64,000 nucleotides of DNA from Drosophila persimilis (lineage: Eukaryota; Arthropoda; Insecta; Diptera; Drosophilidae), in assembly GCF_003286085.1 (NCBI RefSeq), contig NW_020825321.1:3286001-3350000 (forward strand), written 5' to 3'. The position numbers and the translations under genes were made by a program. The notes beneath the pieces are model-generated. The model made no database searches, had not been told where the DNA came from, and saw nothing but the letters and a program-made list of their open reading frames with translations. Each line of letters begins with the position of its first letter. Position 1 is the stretch's first letter. This document shows, in pieces, positions 23,101 through 33,777 of this stretch.

Positions 23101-23982
23101 TTTATACCCGATACTCAAAATGAGTATTGGGGTATATTAAATTTGTGGTAAAAGTGGATGTGTGTAACGTCCAGAAGGAATCGTTTCCGACCCCATAAAG
23201 TATATATATTCTTGATCATCATCAATAGCCGAGTCGATTGAGCCCTGTCTGTCTGTCCGTTTGTCCGTCCGTCCAAAGACTATAAGAGGTAGAGCAGCGA
23301 TTTTTTGGATCCAGACTTCTGTGATATGTCACTGCTACAAAAATATTTCAAATCTTGTCCCCGCCCACTTCCGCCCCCACAAAGGGTGAAAGTCTGTGGC
23401 ATCCACAAATTCACGGATACGAGAAAACTAAAAACGCAGAATCGTAGAGGATGACCATATGTTCTAGAGTGTAAAATCTGAACCAGATAATTATAATAGC
23501 CAGAATCAATAAAACAATTTCATTCTTTCTCGCTCTGTCTCTCTCTTACACACAGGTTTCATGGTCGGTTTTGACTATTGCAAAATATGAGTTCAAGGAT
23601 CGCAGAACCTGTAAGAGCCAGAGCAACCAAATTTGGTATCTACACTCTTGTTTGATCTCACTATAAAACGTATGTCTCAAGATATGACCCCACCTCTTCC
23701 GCCCCCACAAACGACGAAAATCTGTGGCATACACAATATTGAAGATTCAAGAAAACTAAAAACGCACAATCATAGAGAATGCCAATCTATCAGATTGCTG
23801 AACCTGGATCAGATCGGATCATTTTTATAGCCAAAAGGAACAAATCAATTTGCAATGGCTACGCAGCGCCCGACGTCACACTCAGACTGATTTGTCTCTC
23901 TCGCACGCACTCTTTGTCGTGTCGTTTAATGTTAGCGACGTCTGCCGGAGGAGAGCCATACTGACTAAGTATCGGGTATAAA
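23101..23982. mobile_element. Non-autonomous TIR element, copy 2 (882 bp), inverted relative to copy 1
   Basis: Starts TTTATACCCGATACTC and ends AAGTATCGGGTATAAA. It is the reverse complement of 21261-22104 with high identity over most of its length. Copy 1 lacks about 75 bases present here near 23420-23500, and copy 2 lacks a GGAC-rich block plus a stretch around CGCCTAGTGCTC. The two blocks with TTCCGCCCCCACAAA are at about 23370 and 23698. Its right end touches the same non-LTR sequence (TGTAGAGTTGCGG) that copy 1 touches. Confidence 0.8.
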
Positions 23983-24304
23983 TGTAGAGTTGCGGTCTCC
24001 GCAGCAACTCACAACGTTCCCCCTCGTTTACAATGCTCTTGGCACATTTTTTGATTCTTGTGTCCCGCTTTCTTGTCCGATTAGATCTGGAAAACCCCCT
24101 TGGCTTACCAAAGAGTTATCCGGTCTAAAAAACTTAAAATCAGGACTTTATAAAAAATTTCAAGAAGTTGGTTCTCCTACTTCTCACTCTCGCTATGTAA
24201 CAGCTCGGTCAAACTTTTCAGCTCTTAATTCACAATGATATAGGAACTACCTATCTCGATGAAGGATACGTTTTTCTCAGGACAATAAACAGTTTTACTG
24301 CTTC
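23983..24304 (+). pseudogene. Non-LTR element linker, right copy part 1
   Basis: Codons in 23990-24238 read FPLVYNALGTFFDSC, PWLTKELSGLKNLKSG and SRYVTARSNFSAL, the linker before the RT of the CR1/Jockey-type element; the stop at 24236 is a decay stop. The stretch is the reverse complement of 21260-20930. It is interrupted at 24304 by the BEL element; the RT resumes at 27615, with about 120 bases missing relative to the left copy. Confidence 0.75.
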
Positions 24305-24677
24305 TGTTCGGAGCAGAACCCAGCCGATTAGCTGCTTGCCAAGTAGCACCTAATTCTAGGCCCTCAGCCGGTTATCTTGTTTGTTACTTATGTCTATGTC
24401 ACTCATTTGTTTGTTAAAGCTTTTGCGCTTGCTTGCCCTGCTAAACGCTCTCTGCCAGCTCGCTCTTCGCTATCTCCGCTTTGCGTCTGCCTACCGACTT
24501 CTGCCGAGCGAAGCTGCGCTTAGCGATCGGAGCGGCAATGTAAAGGGCAGGCAAGCCACACTTGCAATTTGGATGTCACGAATTAAAGTACATATCGTAA
24601 TTTTATTTCTGCGCCGAGTTTTATTTAATTCGAAATAATTAGTCGGCCGATTGGGGATAAAAAACATTATCTCCACA
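24305..24677 (+). repeat. BEL/Pao 5' LTR (copy C)
   Basis: Starts TGTTCGGAGCAGAAC and ends TTATCTCCACA; 373 bp. The partner at 27269-27614 is shorter mainly through a deletion in the GCTTGCTTGCCCTGC region. A primer-binding region begins right after it (TTTGGTGACCCCGACG). The AATTAAAGTACAT stretch near 24580 is a weak candidate for the polyadenylation region. Flanks GCTTC (24300-24304) and GCTCC (27615-27619) could be a 5-bp target duplication with one change. Confidence 0.9.
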
Positions 24678-25041
24678 TAAAATTTGGTGACCCCGACGTG
24701 ATCTCTGAGTTGCAGTGTCAATTAATAATCGTTCGCGATCGACATTCATTAGCCTTAGCAAATTTTCTTCGTTTAAGCACAATTCGGTGCTAAAACATAA
24801 TTACATACACGCATTGCTAGCTTTTAGTTTGTCTTTCGCGACAATTCTTTCAGTGCAGTGCGGTAGGCAGTACACCGAACTCACTAACACACACAAGCGG
24901 AGTACAAAGCGGAATCGGACAACTCGCACAGCCGCACAGCTAAAGGCATTAGCTGTAATCCCTTTGCTTTTGGTTCCCACGTTTATACGTATACAGGGTG
25001 TCATTTTCGGTCGTGCTGAGTGACTCTTTTAAAACCTCAAC

Positions 25042-27268
25042 ATGGCAGCACCTGAGCCTACCAATGTCGCGAACGCAGCAATGCCGAGTGATGTAGATTT
25101 CTACAAGCACAAGGCCGACTCCATCGCGCGCCAACTAAAGGCCATGGATCGCTTTCTCACCAAGGAAGAGCTTGCCGAGTTAGTTGAGGCAGAACTTCAA
25201 GCTCGCTTAGAGCAAATCGAGCGAATGAATGCGGATTTCGATGCCGCTCAAACGAGCCTTGATAGGCTGGATTTCCTGCAGTTAGCCCATGATGAACGGC
25301 TGGACTTTTCGAATGTTTATGTCAAGGTTAGGTCCAGGCTGTCGCGGGAGTTGATGGCTGCTCGCACGGTAAATGTTGCCAATTCAACGGCTCGGCATAC
25401 TCTCGAGGGGAATTCGTCGTTGTTCCCCTATAATAGTATAGGCCGTTCTCGAATGCCCGAGTTGCAGCTTCCGCGATTCGGTGGGAACTACATGGATTGG
25501 CCAGAATTCCACTCAATGTTCTCGACAATGGTGCACAAAGACCATCGTATACCAATCATCGAAAAATTCCAATATCTTCGTGGATGTCTAGATGGTGCTG
25601 CGCTGGATACGATTCGATCCCTGGAGCTTTCTGAGGAGAATTACGACAAGGCGTTGAATTTACTAATGTTGCGATTCGATAATAAACTGTTACATTTTTA
25701 GGCACACATCAAGGCTATTTTCGGGCTGCAAGGGGTGGAGAAGGGCTCGGCTATCGGCTTGCGCGCGCTCAGCAACAAAATCAATTCGCACTTGCGTGCA
25801 CTTCAGACGTTGGCGACCCCGCAGGAGATTTCGGATGAGTTGCTGATCTTCATCATAGGCACGAAATTGAACCACAAGACCAAGGAGAAATGGGAAGGGA
25901 ACTTGCCGACGTCAGGATTGATTTGTTGGTCAAGCATGGCCTCATTCTTGGAAGCGAGATGTTGGATGCTGGAAAATTTGAAATCGGCTATGGTAACATT
26001 TCCTAGCCAGCAGGTGGGAGAAAATAAACCTAGCACCCTAATCACCGCCATTAGCGATCATAATAACTCAACATGCAAGTACTGCAAATCTTCCGATCAC
26101 TACATATCCCGATGCCAGGCATTTCTAGATTTCTAGAATCGCCATTTATGTCTAAACTGCCTCAACAAAGGCCATTCATTGCAACGCTGCAAGTCAGGGG
26201 CATGTAGAAATTGCCAAGCCAAGCATCACACACTGCTCCACATGCAGTCGGGCGCTGACGCTGAGTTGCCGTCGCCGAGCACGGAATCGACCCAGCATGA
26301 TCCTGCGAGTGCCCTAGTAACAAGGAAATATACTAGCCCTCCCCCCTCGAGTCAGAAATCTCAGCCTAGCCAGAAAGTGTTGCTACCTACTGCCCTCGTC
26401 CATGTAACAGACCGTTATGGAGCACTTATCCCATGTCGTGCCATTTTGGATTCTGCATCACAGTCAAACTTTGGAACATCTAGACTTGCTAATCAGTTGC
26501 AGTTGGATCATCGCTCGTCTTATGTTAACATCTCCGGTATCGGGGATTCCATTCTACCTTCGAGCAAGTCTGTACATATAGTTGTACAATCCCAGGACGC
26601 AAGCTATCGAGCTTCCTTCGCTGCAATTGTCACCAGCTCAATTACGGAAATGCAGCCTAACTTCGGCCTAGACGCAAAGGATTGGCCAATGCCGAATAAT
26701 CTAAAACTAGCTGATCCTAATTTCTCCAAGCCCCATCATATCGATCTGCTGATAGGTTCTGGTTTGTTCTTCGATTTAATGTGCGTCGGACAGATTCGAC
26801 AATCAGACCAATTGTCAACATTGCAGGAGGCAAAACTTGGTTGGATAGTGTCAGGAAGCATTGATAGCTCGGAGAATAAGCGTGCAGCTTTAGCCGCTTT
26901 TGAAAATTCCTCTTGCATCTCTATTGACGATTTTCGGCCCACAACGCTGGAGTACCAAAACTTAGAGCAGCAATGCAGGAAGCAGCTGCTCGAGTGCCAG
27001 GTGCAAGTGCAGCGCGAACTTTTCGATATATTAAAAACCTACATATCCACGCTAAATGAAATTCAACTATCAACAATTTCTACATTGCCAAATTTCCTGC
27101 CATTCACGACAGGCAGCCTTCGTAAAGAAGCGCCGATTGCTGCATTCGACGATCATCCCCGCCAGCTGCGCCCAAGCAAGCATCTTCAAGAGGGCCGTTG
27201 GAAAAATAGCGGTTCTGCCCCTTCAGGATGGATCTGTTGAAAGCCTTTGCCTTCCAACGGGGGGTGAA
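25042..27268 (+). pseudogene. BEL/Pao gag-protease with internal deletion of RT to integrase (copy C)
   Basis: A single frame runs from ATG 25042 to the stop at 27238, broken by two in-frame TAG codons (25699-25701 and 26134-26136). It shows a coiled N-terminus (residues 1-100), a DUF1759-type gag (LPRFGGNYMDWPEFHSMF, LRGCLDGAALDTI), the BEL cysteine cluster (CKYCKSSDHYISRC; CLNCLNKGHSLQRC; CRNCQAKHHTLLH) and a DUF1758-type protease with LDSASQSNF, then the GWIVSGS linker. After about 27100 the codons come from the far end of pol (KIAVLPLQDG and SLCLPTGGE in another frame), directly before the 3' LTR. RT, RNase H and most of the integrase are therefore deleted. The purine-rich ACGGGGGGTGAA before 27269 is the probable polypurine tract. 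Confidence 0.9.
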
Positions 27269-27614
27269 TGTTCGGAGCAGAACCCAGCCGATTTGCTGCT
27301 GGCCAAGTAGCACCTAATTCTTGGCCCTCAGCCGCCCCTCTTGTTTGTTACTTATGTCTATGTCACTCATTTGTTTGTTAAAGCTTTTGCGCTTGCTCGC
27401 TCTTCGCTATCTCTGCTTTGCGTCTGCCTACCGACATCTGCCGAGCGAAGCTGCGCTTAGCGATCGGAGCGGCAATGTAAAGGGCAGGCAAGCCACACTT
27501 GCAATTTTGATGTCACGCATTAAAGTACATGTCGTAATTTTATTTCTGCGCCGAGTTTTATTTAAATCAAAATAATTAGTCGGCCGATTGGGGATAAAAA
27601 ACATTATCTCCACA
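27269..27614 (+). repeat. BEL/Pao 3' LTR (copy C)
   Basis: Starts TGTTCGGAGCAGAAC and ends TTATCTCCACA; 346 bp. Besides the deletion it differs from the 5' LTR by scattered substitutions, so the insertion is not recent. Non-LTR sequence resumes at 27615. Confidence 0.9.
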
Positions 27615-28252
27615 GCTCCAATTCTGAGGAAAGCTACTCTGGTCATCCGTACCCATACGGTTTACCGAGGTCGAACGGCATTTTCAGTATCTTGTTAAAT
27701 GAATGTTCTTTACTTCATGATCTTCGATTAGTTAAGCCGGTGTTTTCACCGGGTCCAGACGGGGTTCCAGGTTGTGTACTCAGGTACTGCGCAGAGGCAC
27801 TGTGTGGACCCTTGCTTTAACTATTCACCCTGTCCATTGATTCCTCTTGCTTCCCCCCGATCTGGAAGGAATCTTTTATAAGTCCTCTCCATAAAAAAGG
27901 TAGCAAAAAAAGGTATCCGCTGTTTGAGAAGGTTTTAACTGCGCACTTGCAACATCTCTGCAAGTCACTTATATCTCCAACTCAGCATGGATTTATAAGG
28001 CGGCGATCAACCACCACGAACTTGGTAGAGTTTACCTCTTTCATTATTAAAGGCTTTCAAGATAACTTACAGACAGATGTTATTTACACCGACTTTAGCA
28101 AAGCATTCGACTTTGTAAACCATTCCCTTTTAGCGCATAAACTTTACCTTTTACGGTTTCCGCCCGACCTCCTGAGATGGATTTCTAGCTATCTTGGTTC
28201 CAGGTCTCAAAAAGTCCTCTTCAAAAACTCCCTCTCTTTACCAGTAAACGTT
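27615..28252 (+). pseudogene. Non-LTR element RT fingers and palm, right copy part 2
   Basis: Matches 20835-20165 in reverse. Codons give VFSPGPDGVPG, the GFIRRRSTT block, YTDFSKAFDFVNHSLLA (with the first catalytic aspartate) and LLRWISSYLGSRSQKVLF. A frameshift lies near 27905 (poly-A after GTAGC). It is cut at 28252 by the LOA element and resumes at 33776. Confidence 0.8.
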
Positions 28253-28687
28253 ACCAGACCCTCTGGTCTGATGAGCTCGTGAGGTGGCTCAAAGGGGGCC
28301 TAGCTGAGGCCACCGGACGGGTCGCAGGTTGCGGATAGCGAACGACCTACCTATATACAGGTCATATAGGTAGGTCAGCTACGAATAATCGGACATCCCT
28401 AGGGAGAGTACCGAAAATAAGCAGCCCCGGACAGCCAGCGGGTGTTCGCGAAGTAGCAACACTGACGATGCGCTTGTGGTGCCGCCTCGTATAAGTAGCT
28501 CACACACTCCCCTATCCCTACACACTACCTACCCACATCCCAACCCCCCACATTCAGCTCACACCGGGCCGGACTAAGAGTGTTATTCGACCCGTGCCGA
28601 GAGTCAGCCTGGCTGGGGGCGCGGTATATAAAACTAGCCCAGTCGTTAACGGAGAGCTCAGGGACTTGGCAGCCCCCTGTTCTAAGT

Positions 28688-29491
28688 ATGCCTTATCCGG
28701 GCAACGTGGATCTCTGCCCGGACGGACCGTACCCCTTCTCTGCAGCTCGTGGGAAAAGAATGGAAGAATTTAAAAACAAACAAAATGAGTCTGGCACTCC
28801 CCAAATGCCAACAGGGAGCAATCCCAAACAGGGGAAGGCAGCGGCCCAAAGGCCTGGCCCGACCCACAAATCAGCAGGGAAAACCTGCGCGGCGGAAGAT
28901 GCTAGGGAGAGCCCAAAGGGGTCCCATCCCGGTGTCGGGGTGGGTGGTGAATTGGCTCCCAAAACCGATACCTTGGCAGAGTGGCTATGCAATCCTGCGG
29001 CTGCTCTGCCTGCTGGTAAAGTGGAGGGGGATGAGTCACCATCTACTAGTGTCAAAGCCAAATCCTTTACATATGCCGATAGAAGGAGTGCTGGCAACAT
29101 ACTCCGTCGGCAGAACGCAAGCCAGATGTCCAGCCCGACGGACAAATGGATTAAGAAGGTTGAGTGGGCCTCGAAGGTGCTGCCGAACTTTGGCAAGGAA
29201 GCACCGAAGAAGGAAGCCCCTCAGCAAAAAAGGCAGCGCTCGCAGGAGACTCCGGGGCCGACACCGAAGCGCTCCAGAGTGCTGCCTAACGCATCGTTCG
29301 CGCAGATTGCCAGAGAAAGGACGCTGATTGGCGTCCTGGACAAAGGCAGCGTGGACTCCCGGATCCCTAGGAACCAGTGGAAGTGGGTGGAAGCGGCACT
29401 GGCCGACCGCTGCTTCGAGCTGCTGGAAAAGCAGCCTGGACCCCCCCCCCCCCCGTCTGCAGAGACATGGGCTGGTACCAGGGCTGCATAA
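28688..29491 (+). CDS. LOA ORF1, N-terminal part (broken at a poly-C run)
   Basis: The open frame begins with a GTG at 28580, but the first ATG is at 28688 (MPYPGNVDLC), which I take as start. The product is low-complexity and basic (KKEAPQQKRQRSQ, TPKRSR), as expected of a nucleic-acid-binding ORF1, and contains FAQIARERTLIGVLDKGS and WVEAALADRCFELLEK. At 29441-29454 the frame enters a run of 14 C, then gives a short tail ending at 29491. The conserved continuation (MGWYQGCIKIVACEDERS, of the DUF4780 type in LOA relatives) is in the next frame, which belongs to the ORF listed next. The run is thus the probable site of a frameshift mutation or of a sequencing error. It acts in the RNP of the element. 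Confidence 0.8.
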   Translation: MPYPGNVDLCPDGPYPFSAARGKRMEEFKNKQNESGTPQMPTGSNPKQGKAAAQRPGPTHKSAGKTCAAEDARESPKGSHPGVGVGGELAPKTDTLAEWLCNPAAALPAGKVEGDESPSTSVKAKSFTYADRRSAGNILRRQNASQMSSPTDKWIKKVEWASKVLPNFGKEAPKKEAPQQKRQRSQETPGPTPKRSRVLPNASFAQIARERTLIGVLDKGSVDSRIPRNQWKWVEAALADRCFELLEKQPGPPPPPSAETWAGTRAA

Positions 29492-32400
29492 AAATCGTAG
29501 CCTGTGAAGATGAGCGCTCCGTACAGCTGTACAAAGCAGCGGTAGCGCAAGTCGGGAAAGTCTACCCAGGGGCGAAGCTCGTCGCTGTAGACTGGAGCGA
29601 AGTGCCCAGTAGACCAAGGGCGAGAGTCTGGGTGCCCGCCTCCATGAAGGAGCCGGAGCGCATCCTAAAAATGCTGCAAAGATGCAACCCCCACCTCCCA
29701 ACAGCGGATTGGAAGGTGGTCAAAGTTGAGACGACACAGGGCCCCACAAACCAGGCGGTGGTCGTCCTCAACAAAGAGTCGCTGGCCCCGATTGAGGCTG
29801 CCAAAGGCGAGCTCAATTTTGGGTTCAGCTCTGTGACCGTAAAGGTCTACAAGTCGGATGCGGCGGCCGAGGCACGTCCTGTCGACAAGCCAGTCGAGCA
29901 GGACGCTGCCTCGGAGATCGAAGTACCCGACGATCACACAGAGATAGACCCAGAGGGCTACTCCACCGATGGCACGCTGAGATGCGATTTCGAGGCGATG
30001 TGTTGCCACGAGGAAGTCGAGGACGATCCGGATGCCGACATTACAGTGGTGGAGAACACTAAGAACACTATGTCCCTGAGGCTCCTTCAGATCAATCTCC
30101 ACCACTGTAAAGCAGCATCCGCTGCTCTTATACTCCGCCTCGAAGAGAGCGGAGCAGACGTAGCCCTGATCCAGGAACCTTGGATAGTGGGAGACAAGGT
30201 TTGTGGACTAGGGTCGAAGGAGTACAAGATAATTGTAGCTCAACATGAAGGTAAAACCCGCACCTGCATTCTCGCCAGAAAGCACCTTAATATCTTTCTG
30301 CTCCATAATTATAGCGATAGCGACAACACGGCGGCAAGCCTAGAGCTGAAAGGGACACATCTAAGGCTGATGTCGTCCTACATGGCCCATGAGGGAAACG
30401 ATCCTCCCAACGACCTTGTTCGCAAACTAGCCAGCGACAGCGAGAGGTCGGACATAGACCTATTAATAGGTTGCGATGCCAACGCTCACCACACTCAATG
30501 GGGGAGCTCGAACACAAATGTAAGGGGTGAGTCACTTTTCAGCTTCATCCTTAACTCAAATCTATTTATTTGTTATCGGGGCAACGACCCCACTTTTATA
30601 ATTAAAAATCGACAGGAGGTTATTGACATCACCCTAGTGTCTTCCAACCTGTTAGACATAGTCAAGAGTTGGCAAGTCCTTGATGACCACTCTTTCTCTG
30701 ACCACAGATACATCGAGACCACACTATCCCTCGAGTGTCCGAAACCTAAGGACTATATTAATCCCAGGAAAGCCAACTGGGAAAAATATAGCTCAGCCCT
30801 GGAGGACTTACTCCCCTCCAAAGCACCATCATGCCCTGAAACAAAAGACGACCTAGATCGCCTAGTGAACAGGTTCACAGAGGCATGCAACAAAGCCTTC
30901 GCGGCAGCATGCCCCTCTAGCAAACCTAGGGGGAAAAAGAAACCCCCCTGGTGGTCAAAACAAATAGACATCCTACGTAAAAGCTGCAGGACCCTTTTCA
31001 ACAGGGCCAAAAGCGCGAACGAGGAGAGCCACTGGGCAGACTATAAAATCAGTCTGTCACTATATAAAAAGGAAACAAGGAAAGCAAAAAGGGCCTCTTG
31101 GCAAAAATTTTGCTCGGAAATTGAGGAAACATCAGAGGCCGCAAGGCTTCGCAAGATTCTCTCAAAAACTAACCCCTCGGTAGGGTATCTTAAAAGGAAT
31201 GACGGCACGTGGACTAACTCCAGTGAGGAGTCCCTGCACATTCTACTAGACACACATTTTCCAGGGTGCACAACCATCGAGACGGCACATCTTCCAGGAG
31301 AGGGACCGGTAACCTCGATGGATCACATCCTCACAAAACGTAACATAAGCTGGTCAATAAACAGCTTCAACCCGTTCAAATCGCCAGGCCCAGACCAGGT
31401 AATCCCGGCCCAACTTCAGAAGGCCGGGGATACGGCCATAAACTGGCTACAAGGTATCTTCAGGAAGATACTGGCTGTGGGTACAATCCCGCGAACATGG
31501 CTTAAGGCAAAGATAGTCTTCATTCCCAAAGCTGGTAAAGCCTCGCACTCAGCTGCAAAAGACTTTAGACCAATCAGCCTATCGTCCTTCCTCCTCAAAA
31601 CCTTTGAGAGACTCGTCGGGCTGCAACTGAGGACAACTATACACCCTCAGTTGCTGTCAGGCGCACAGCATGCCTACCGGAAAGGAAAATCCACGGAAAC
31701 GGCTCTTCATGAAGTGATCTCTGCGGTAGAGAAATCTCTGCATCACAAAGAGTACTCACTCATAGCCTTTCTCGATAGTGAGGGAGCTTTCAACAACGTT
31801 GTACTGGGTGCCATTACAGAAGCCCTGACTGACCTGGGGGTGGACCGTCACTTGGTGATGCTCATTGATCAATTGCTCACATGCAGGACGGTGACATCAT
31901 CGATGGGATCGTCCGCCCAGTCAAGGTATGTCAACAGAGGCACCCCGCAAGGTGGTGTCCTGTCTCCTCTTCTGTGGAACATAGCAGTCAACAAGATTCT
32001 ATGGGACCTGGAGGGGGGTGGCTGCAAAGTCGTGGCCTATGCGGATGACGTTGCGATTATTTTCTCGGGGAAATACCCCCAAACACTGTGCGACTTAATG
32101 TCCACAAAGCTAGCGCAACTGTCGGATTGGACGGAATCGCGCGGTCTGGGAGTAAATCCCTCAAAAACGGAACTCGTATTATTCACAAATAAATACAAGG
32201 TCCCGCCCCTCAACCCTCCAATACTACAAGGATGCAGGCTCTCCTTTAGCGACAGTGCCAGTTACTTAGGGTTGGTAATTGACAAGAAGCTTAGCTGGAA
32301 CCTGAATGTCAAAGACAGAGTGAAGAAGGCAATGACTGCACTCTATACATGCAAAAAAGCTATTGGGCTAAGATGGGGTATGATCCCAAGCATAGTCCAA

Positions 32401-33657
32401 TGGATATATCAAGCTATAGTTAGACCAATACTACTCTACGGAGTTACGGTGTGGTGGCCGGCCCTATCAAAAAGGGCGATCACCAAGCAACTGGGCAAAG
32501 TCCAGCGGACTGCCGCCCTATGCATCAGCGGAGCTCTCCGCACCACCCCAAATGATGCGCTAAATGCCATCCTATGCCTACAGAGCCTTGAACTCGCAGG
32601 AAAGGAACGGGCAGAAGCAGCAGCAATACGTCTAAGAGACTCAGATCAATGGGTGACACAGTGCATAGGTCACTCAGCCATATTAAATAGCAGTACCGTC
32701 CCCTCAAAAACAGACTACCAAGTTCCAAGAGAGTATACAGACACTCCTTTCGACACAATCATCCCTCATAGAGACGAATGGCTCGAGGGACTCCCAGGCC
32801 CTGATGGGGCCATAAACATCTTCACAGATGGATCAAAGCTGGACGACAGAGTCGGAGGGGGAATCTACTCTGAACAGCTAAACATAAGGCATTCCTTCAG
32901 ACTCCCAAATCATTGCAGTGTCTTTCAAGCGGAAGTCATAGCAATCAGGGAGGCACTAGATTGCCTACAAGCGGCTGCCGTCACGGCAACCAAGCTAAAC
33001 ATTTATAGCGACAGCCAGGCTGCGATCAAACCGCTAAGCGCGATTTCCTCGAACTCGGCCACCGTGGCAGACTGCCGCAAATCTCTGCACGAGATGGCTC
33101 AGCAATTTGCTATTAGCCTAATTTGGGTCCCGGGCCACCGGGACATCGAGGGCAACTGTATAGCGGACGAGCTGGCCAGATATGGCACTACAATCCCCCT
33201 TCTCCAAGACAAGGAGGATATCTGTATGCCAATGGCCACCTGTAAGCTCATTATAAGGGAGCAATACAAGCGACTAAAAAACGATATGTGGCAAACAGTG
33301 CCACGATGTCACACAACTCGGCAAACATGGCCGACCATGGACATGAAGCGCACCTCCGAGCTCCTCAAGTTAAGCAGGAAAAGGTGCAGCGTAGTCACAC
33401 GTTCCCTCACGGGACACTGGCTAATAGGCACCCACGCTAACAGGCTGGGGGCCCCACATAACGATTTTTGTCGCAGCTGTAGAGACGAGGAAGAGGAGGA
33501 GACAGTGGAACATCTGTTCTGCTCCTGCCCGGCTCTCAGCAGAAGAAGGCTACAGCACCTGGGCTCAGCCTTTCTACACGACATCTCAGAGATGTCCAAA
33601 CTATGTCCCAGGAGGATAGCGAACTTTATGAGAGCATCTGGATGGGATAATTGCTGA
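29377..33657 (+). CDS. LOA ORF1 C-terminal domain continuous with ORF2 (endonuclease, RT, RNase H)
   Basis: The 1426-codon frame starts artificially at 29377; meaningful sequence begins after the C run at 29455. Residues about 27-200 are the ORF1 C-terminal domain (KIVACEDERS, GAKLVAVDWSEVPSRPRAR, NKESLAPIEAAKG). ORF2 starts most likely at M232 (30070, MSLRLLQINLHHC). It has the endonuclease with LIQEPW, GCDANAHHTQWG and SDHRYI; RT with FLDSEGAFNNV, GTPQGGVLSPLLWN and YADD at 888-891; RNase H with FTDGSK (D1151), FQAEV, YSDSQAA and ADELAR; and a C-terminal zinc motif from C1365 (CRSC, then H and C in EHLFCSC). All catalytic residues I can check are present. There is no stop between the ORF1 domain and ORF2, which is unusual. 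Length fits LOA-clade ORF2 plus the extra domain. Confidence 0.9.
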   Translation: MEVGGSGTGRPLLRAAGKAAWTPPPPVCRDMGWYQGCIKIVACEDERSVQLYKAAVAQVGKVYPGAKLVAVDWSEVPSRPRARVWVPASMKEPERILKMLQRCNPHLPTADWKVVKVETTQGPTNQAVVVLNKESLAPIEAAKGELNFGFSSVTVKVYKSDAAAEARPVDKPVEQDAASEIEVPDDHTEIDPEGYSTDGTLRCDFEAMCCHEEVEDDPDADITVVENTKNTMSLRLLQINLHHCKAASAALILRLEESGADVALIQEPWIVGDKVCGLGSKEYKIIVAQHEGKTRTCILARKHLNIFLLHNYSDSDNTAASLELKGTHLRLMSSYMAHEGNDPPNDLVRKLASDSERSDIDLLIGCDANAHHTQWGSSNTNVRGESLFSFILNSNLFICYRGNDPTFIIKNRQEVIDITLVSSNLLDIVKSWQVLDDHSFSDHRYIETTLSLECPKPKDYINPRKANWEKYSSALEDLLPSKAPSCPETKDDLDRLVNRFTEACNKAFAAACPSSKPRGKKKPPWWSKQIDILRKSCRTLFNRAKSANEESHWADYKISLSLYKKETRKAKRASWQKFCSEIEETSEAARLRKILSKTNPSVGYLKRNDGTWTNSSEESLHILLDTHFPGCTTIETAHLPGEGPVTSMDHILTKRNISWSINSFNPFKSPGPDQVIPAQLQKAGDTAINWLQGIFRKILAVGTIPRTWLKAKIVFIPKAGKASHSAAKDFRPISLSSFLLKTFERLVGLQLRTTIHPQLLSGAQHAYRKGKSTETALHEVISAVEKSLHHKEYSLIAFLDSEGAFNNVVLGAITEALTDLGVDRHLVMLIDQLLTCRTVTSSMGSSAQSRYVNRGTPQGGVLSPLLWNIAVNKILWDLEGGGCKVVAYADDVAIIFSGKYPQTLCDLMSTKLAQLSDWTESRGLGVNPSKTELVLFTNKYKVPPLNPPILQGCRLSFSDSASYLGLVIDKKLSWNLNVKDRVKKAMTALYTCKKAIGLRWGMIPSIVQWIYQAIVRPILLYGVTVWWPALSKRAITKQLGKVQRTAALCISGALRTTPNDALNAILCLQSLELAGKERAEAAAIRLRDSDQWVTQCIGHSAILNSSTVPSKTDYQVPREYTDTPFDTIIPHRDEWLEGLPGPDGAINIFTDGSKLDDRVGGGIYSEQLNIRHSFRLPNHCSVFQAEVIAIREALDCLQAAAVTATKLNIYSDSQAAIKPLSAISSNSATVADCRKSLHEMAQQFAISLIWVPGHRDIEGNCIADELARYGTTIPLLQDKEDICMPMATCKLIIREQYKRLKNDMWQTVPRCHTTRQTWPTMDMKRTSELLKLSRKRCSVVTRSLTGHWLIGTHANRLGAPHNDFCRSCRDEEEEETVEHLFCSCPALSRRRLQHLGSAFLHDISEMSKLCPRRIANFMRASGWDNC

Positions 33658-33761
33658 CAGGAAGTCTCACAACGCAGGAAGGAAATGATCCTATGCGGTA
33701 TCACAACGGGCCGAAACCGGCCTAAGTGTGACGGGCTCCGAGCGAGCCCGGCAGCCGCCTC

Positions 33762-33777
33762 AACCTAACCTAACCTA
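33762..33777 (+). repeat. (CCTAA)n tail of the LOA element
   Basis: AACCTAACCTAACCTA ends the element and directly precedes the target duplication. The same tail ends the older copy at 14912-14930. The pentamer CCTAA is the complement of TTAGG. Confidence 0.85.

Larger units (their letters stand above)
28253..33775 (+). mobile_element. Full-length LOA-clade non-LTR retrotransposon (Baggins/LOA-like)
   Basis: The unit begins ACCAGACCCTCTGGTCTG, a small hairpin, and ends in AACCTAACCTAACCTA. It is flanked by a target duplication TACCAGTAAACGTT (28239-28252 and 33776-33789), which cleanly splits the surrounding non-LTR RT and proves a recent target-primed insertion. It carries a 5' untranslated region of about 430 bp with an SV-like GC-rich start, ORF1, ORF2 with endonuclease, RT and RNase H, and a 3' untranslated region of about 120 bp. 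The exact 3' edge is ambiguous by a few bases because the tail and the target share TA. Confidence 0.9.
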
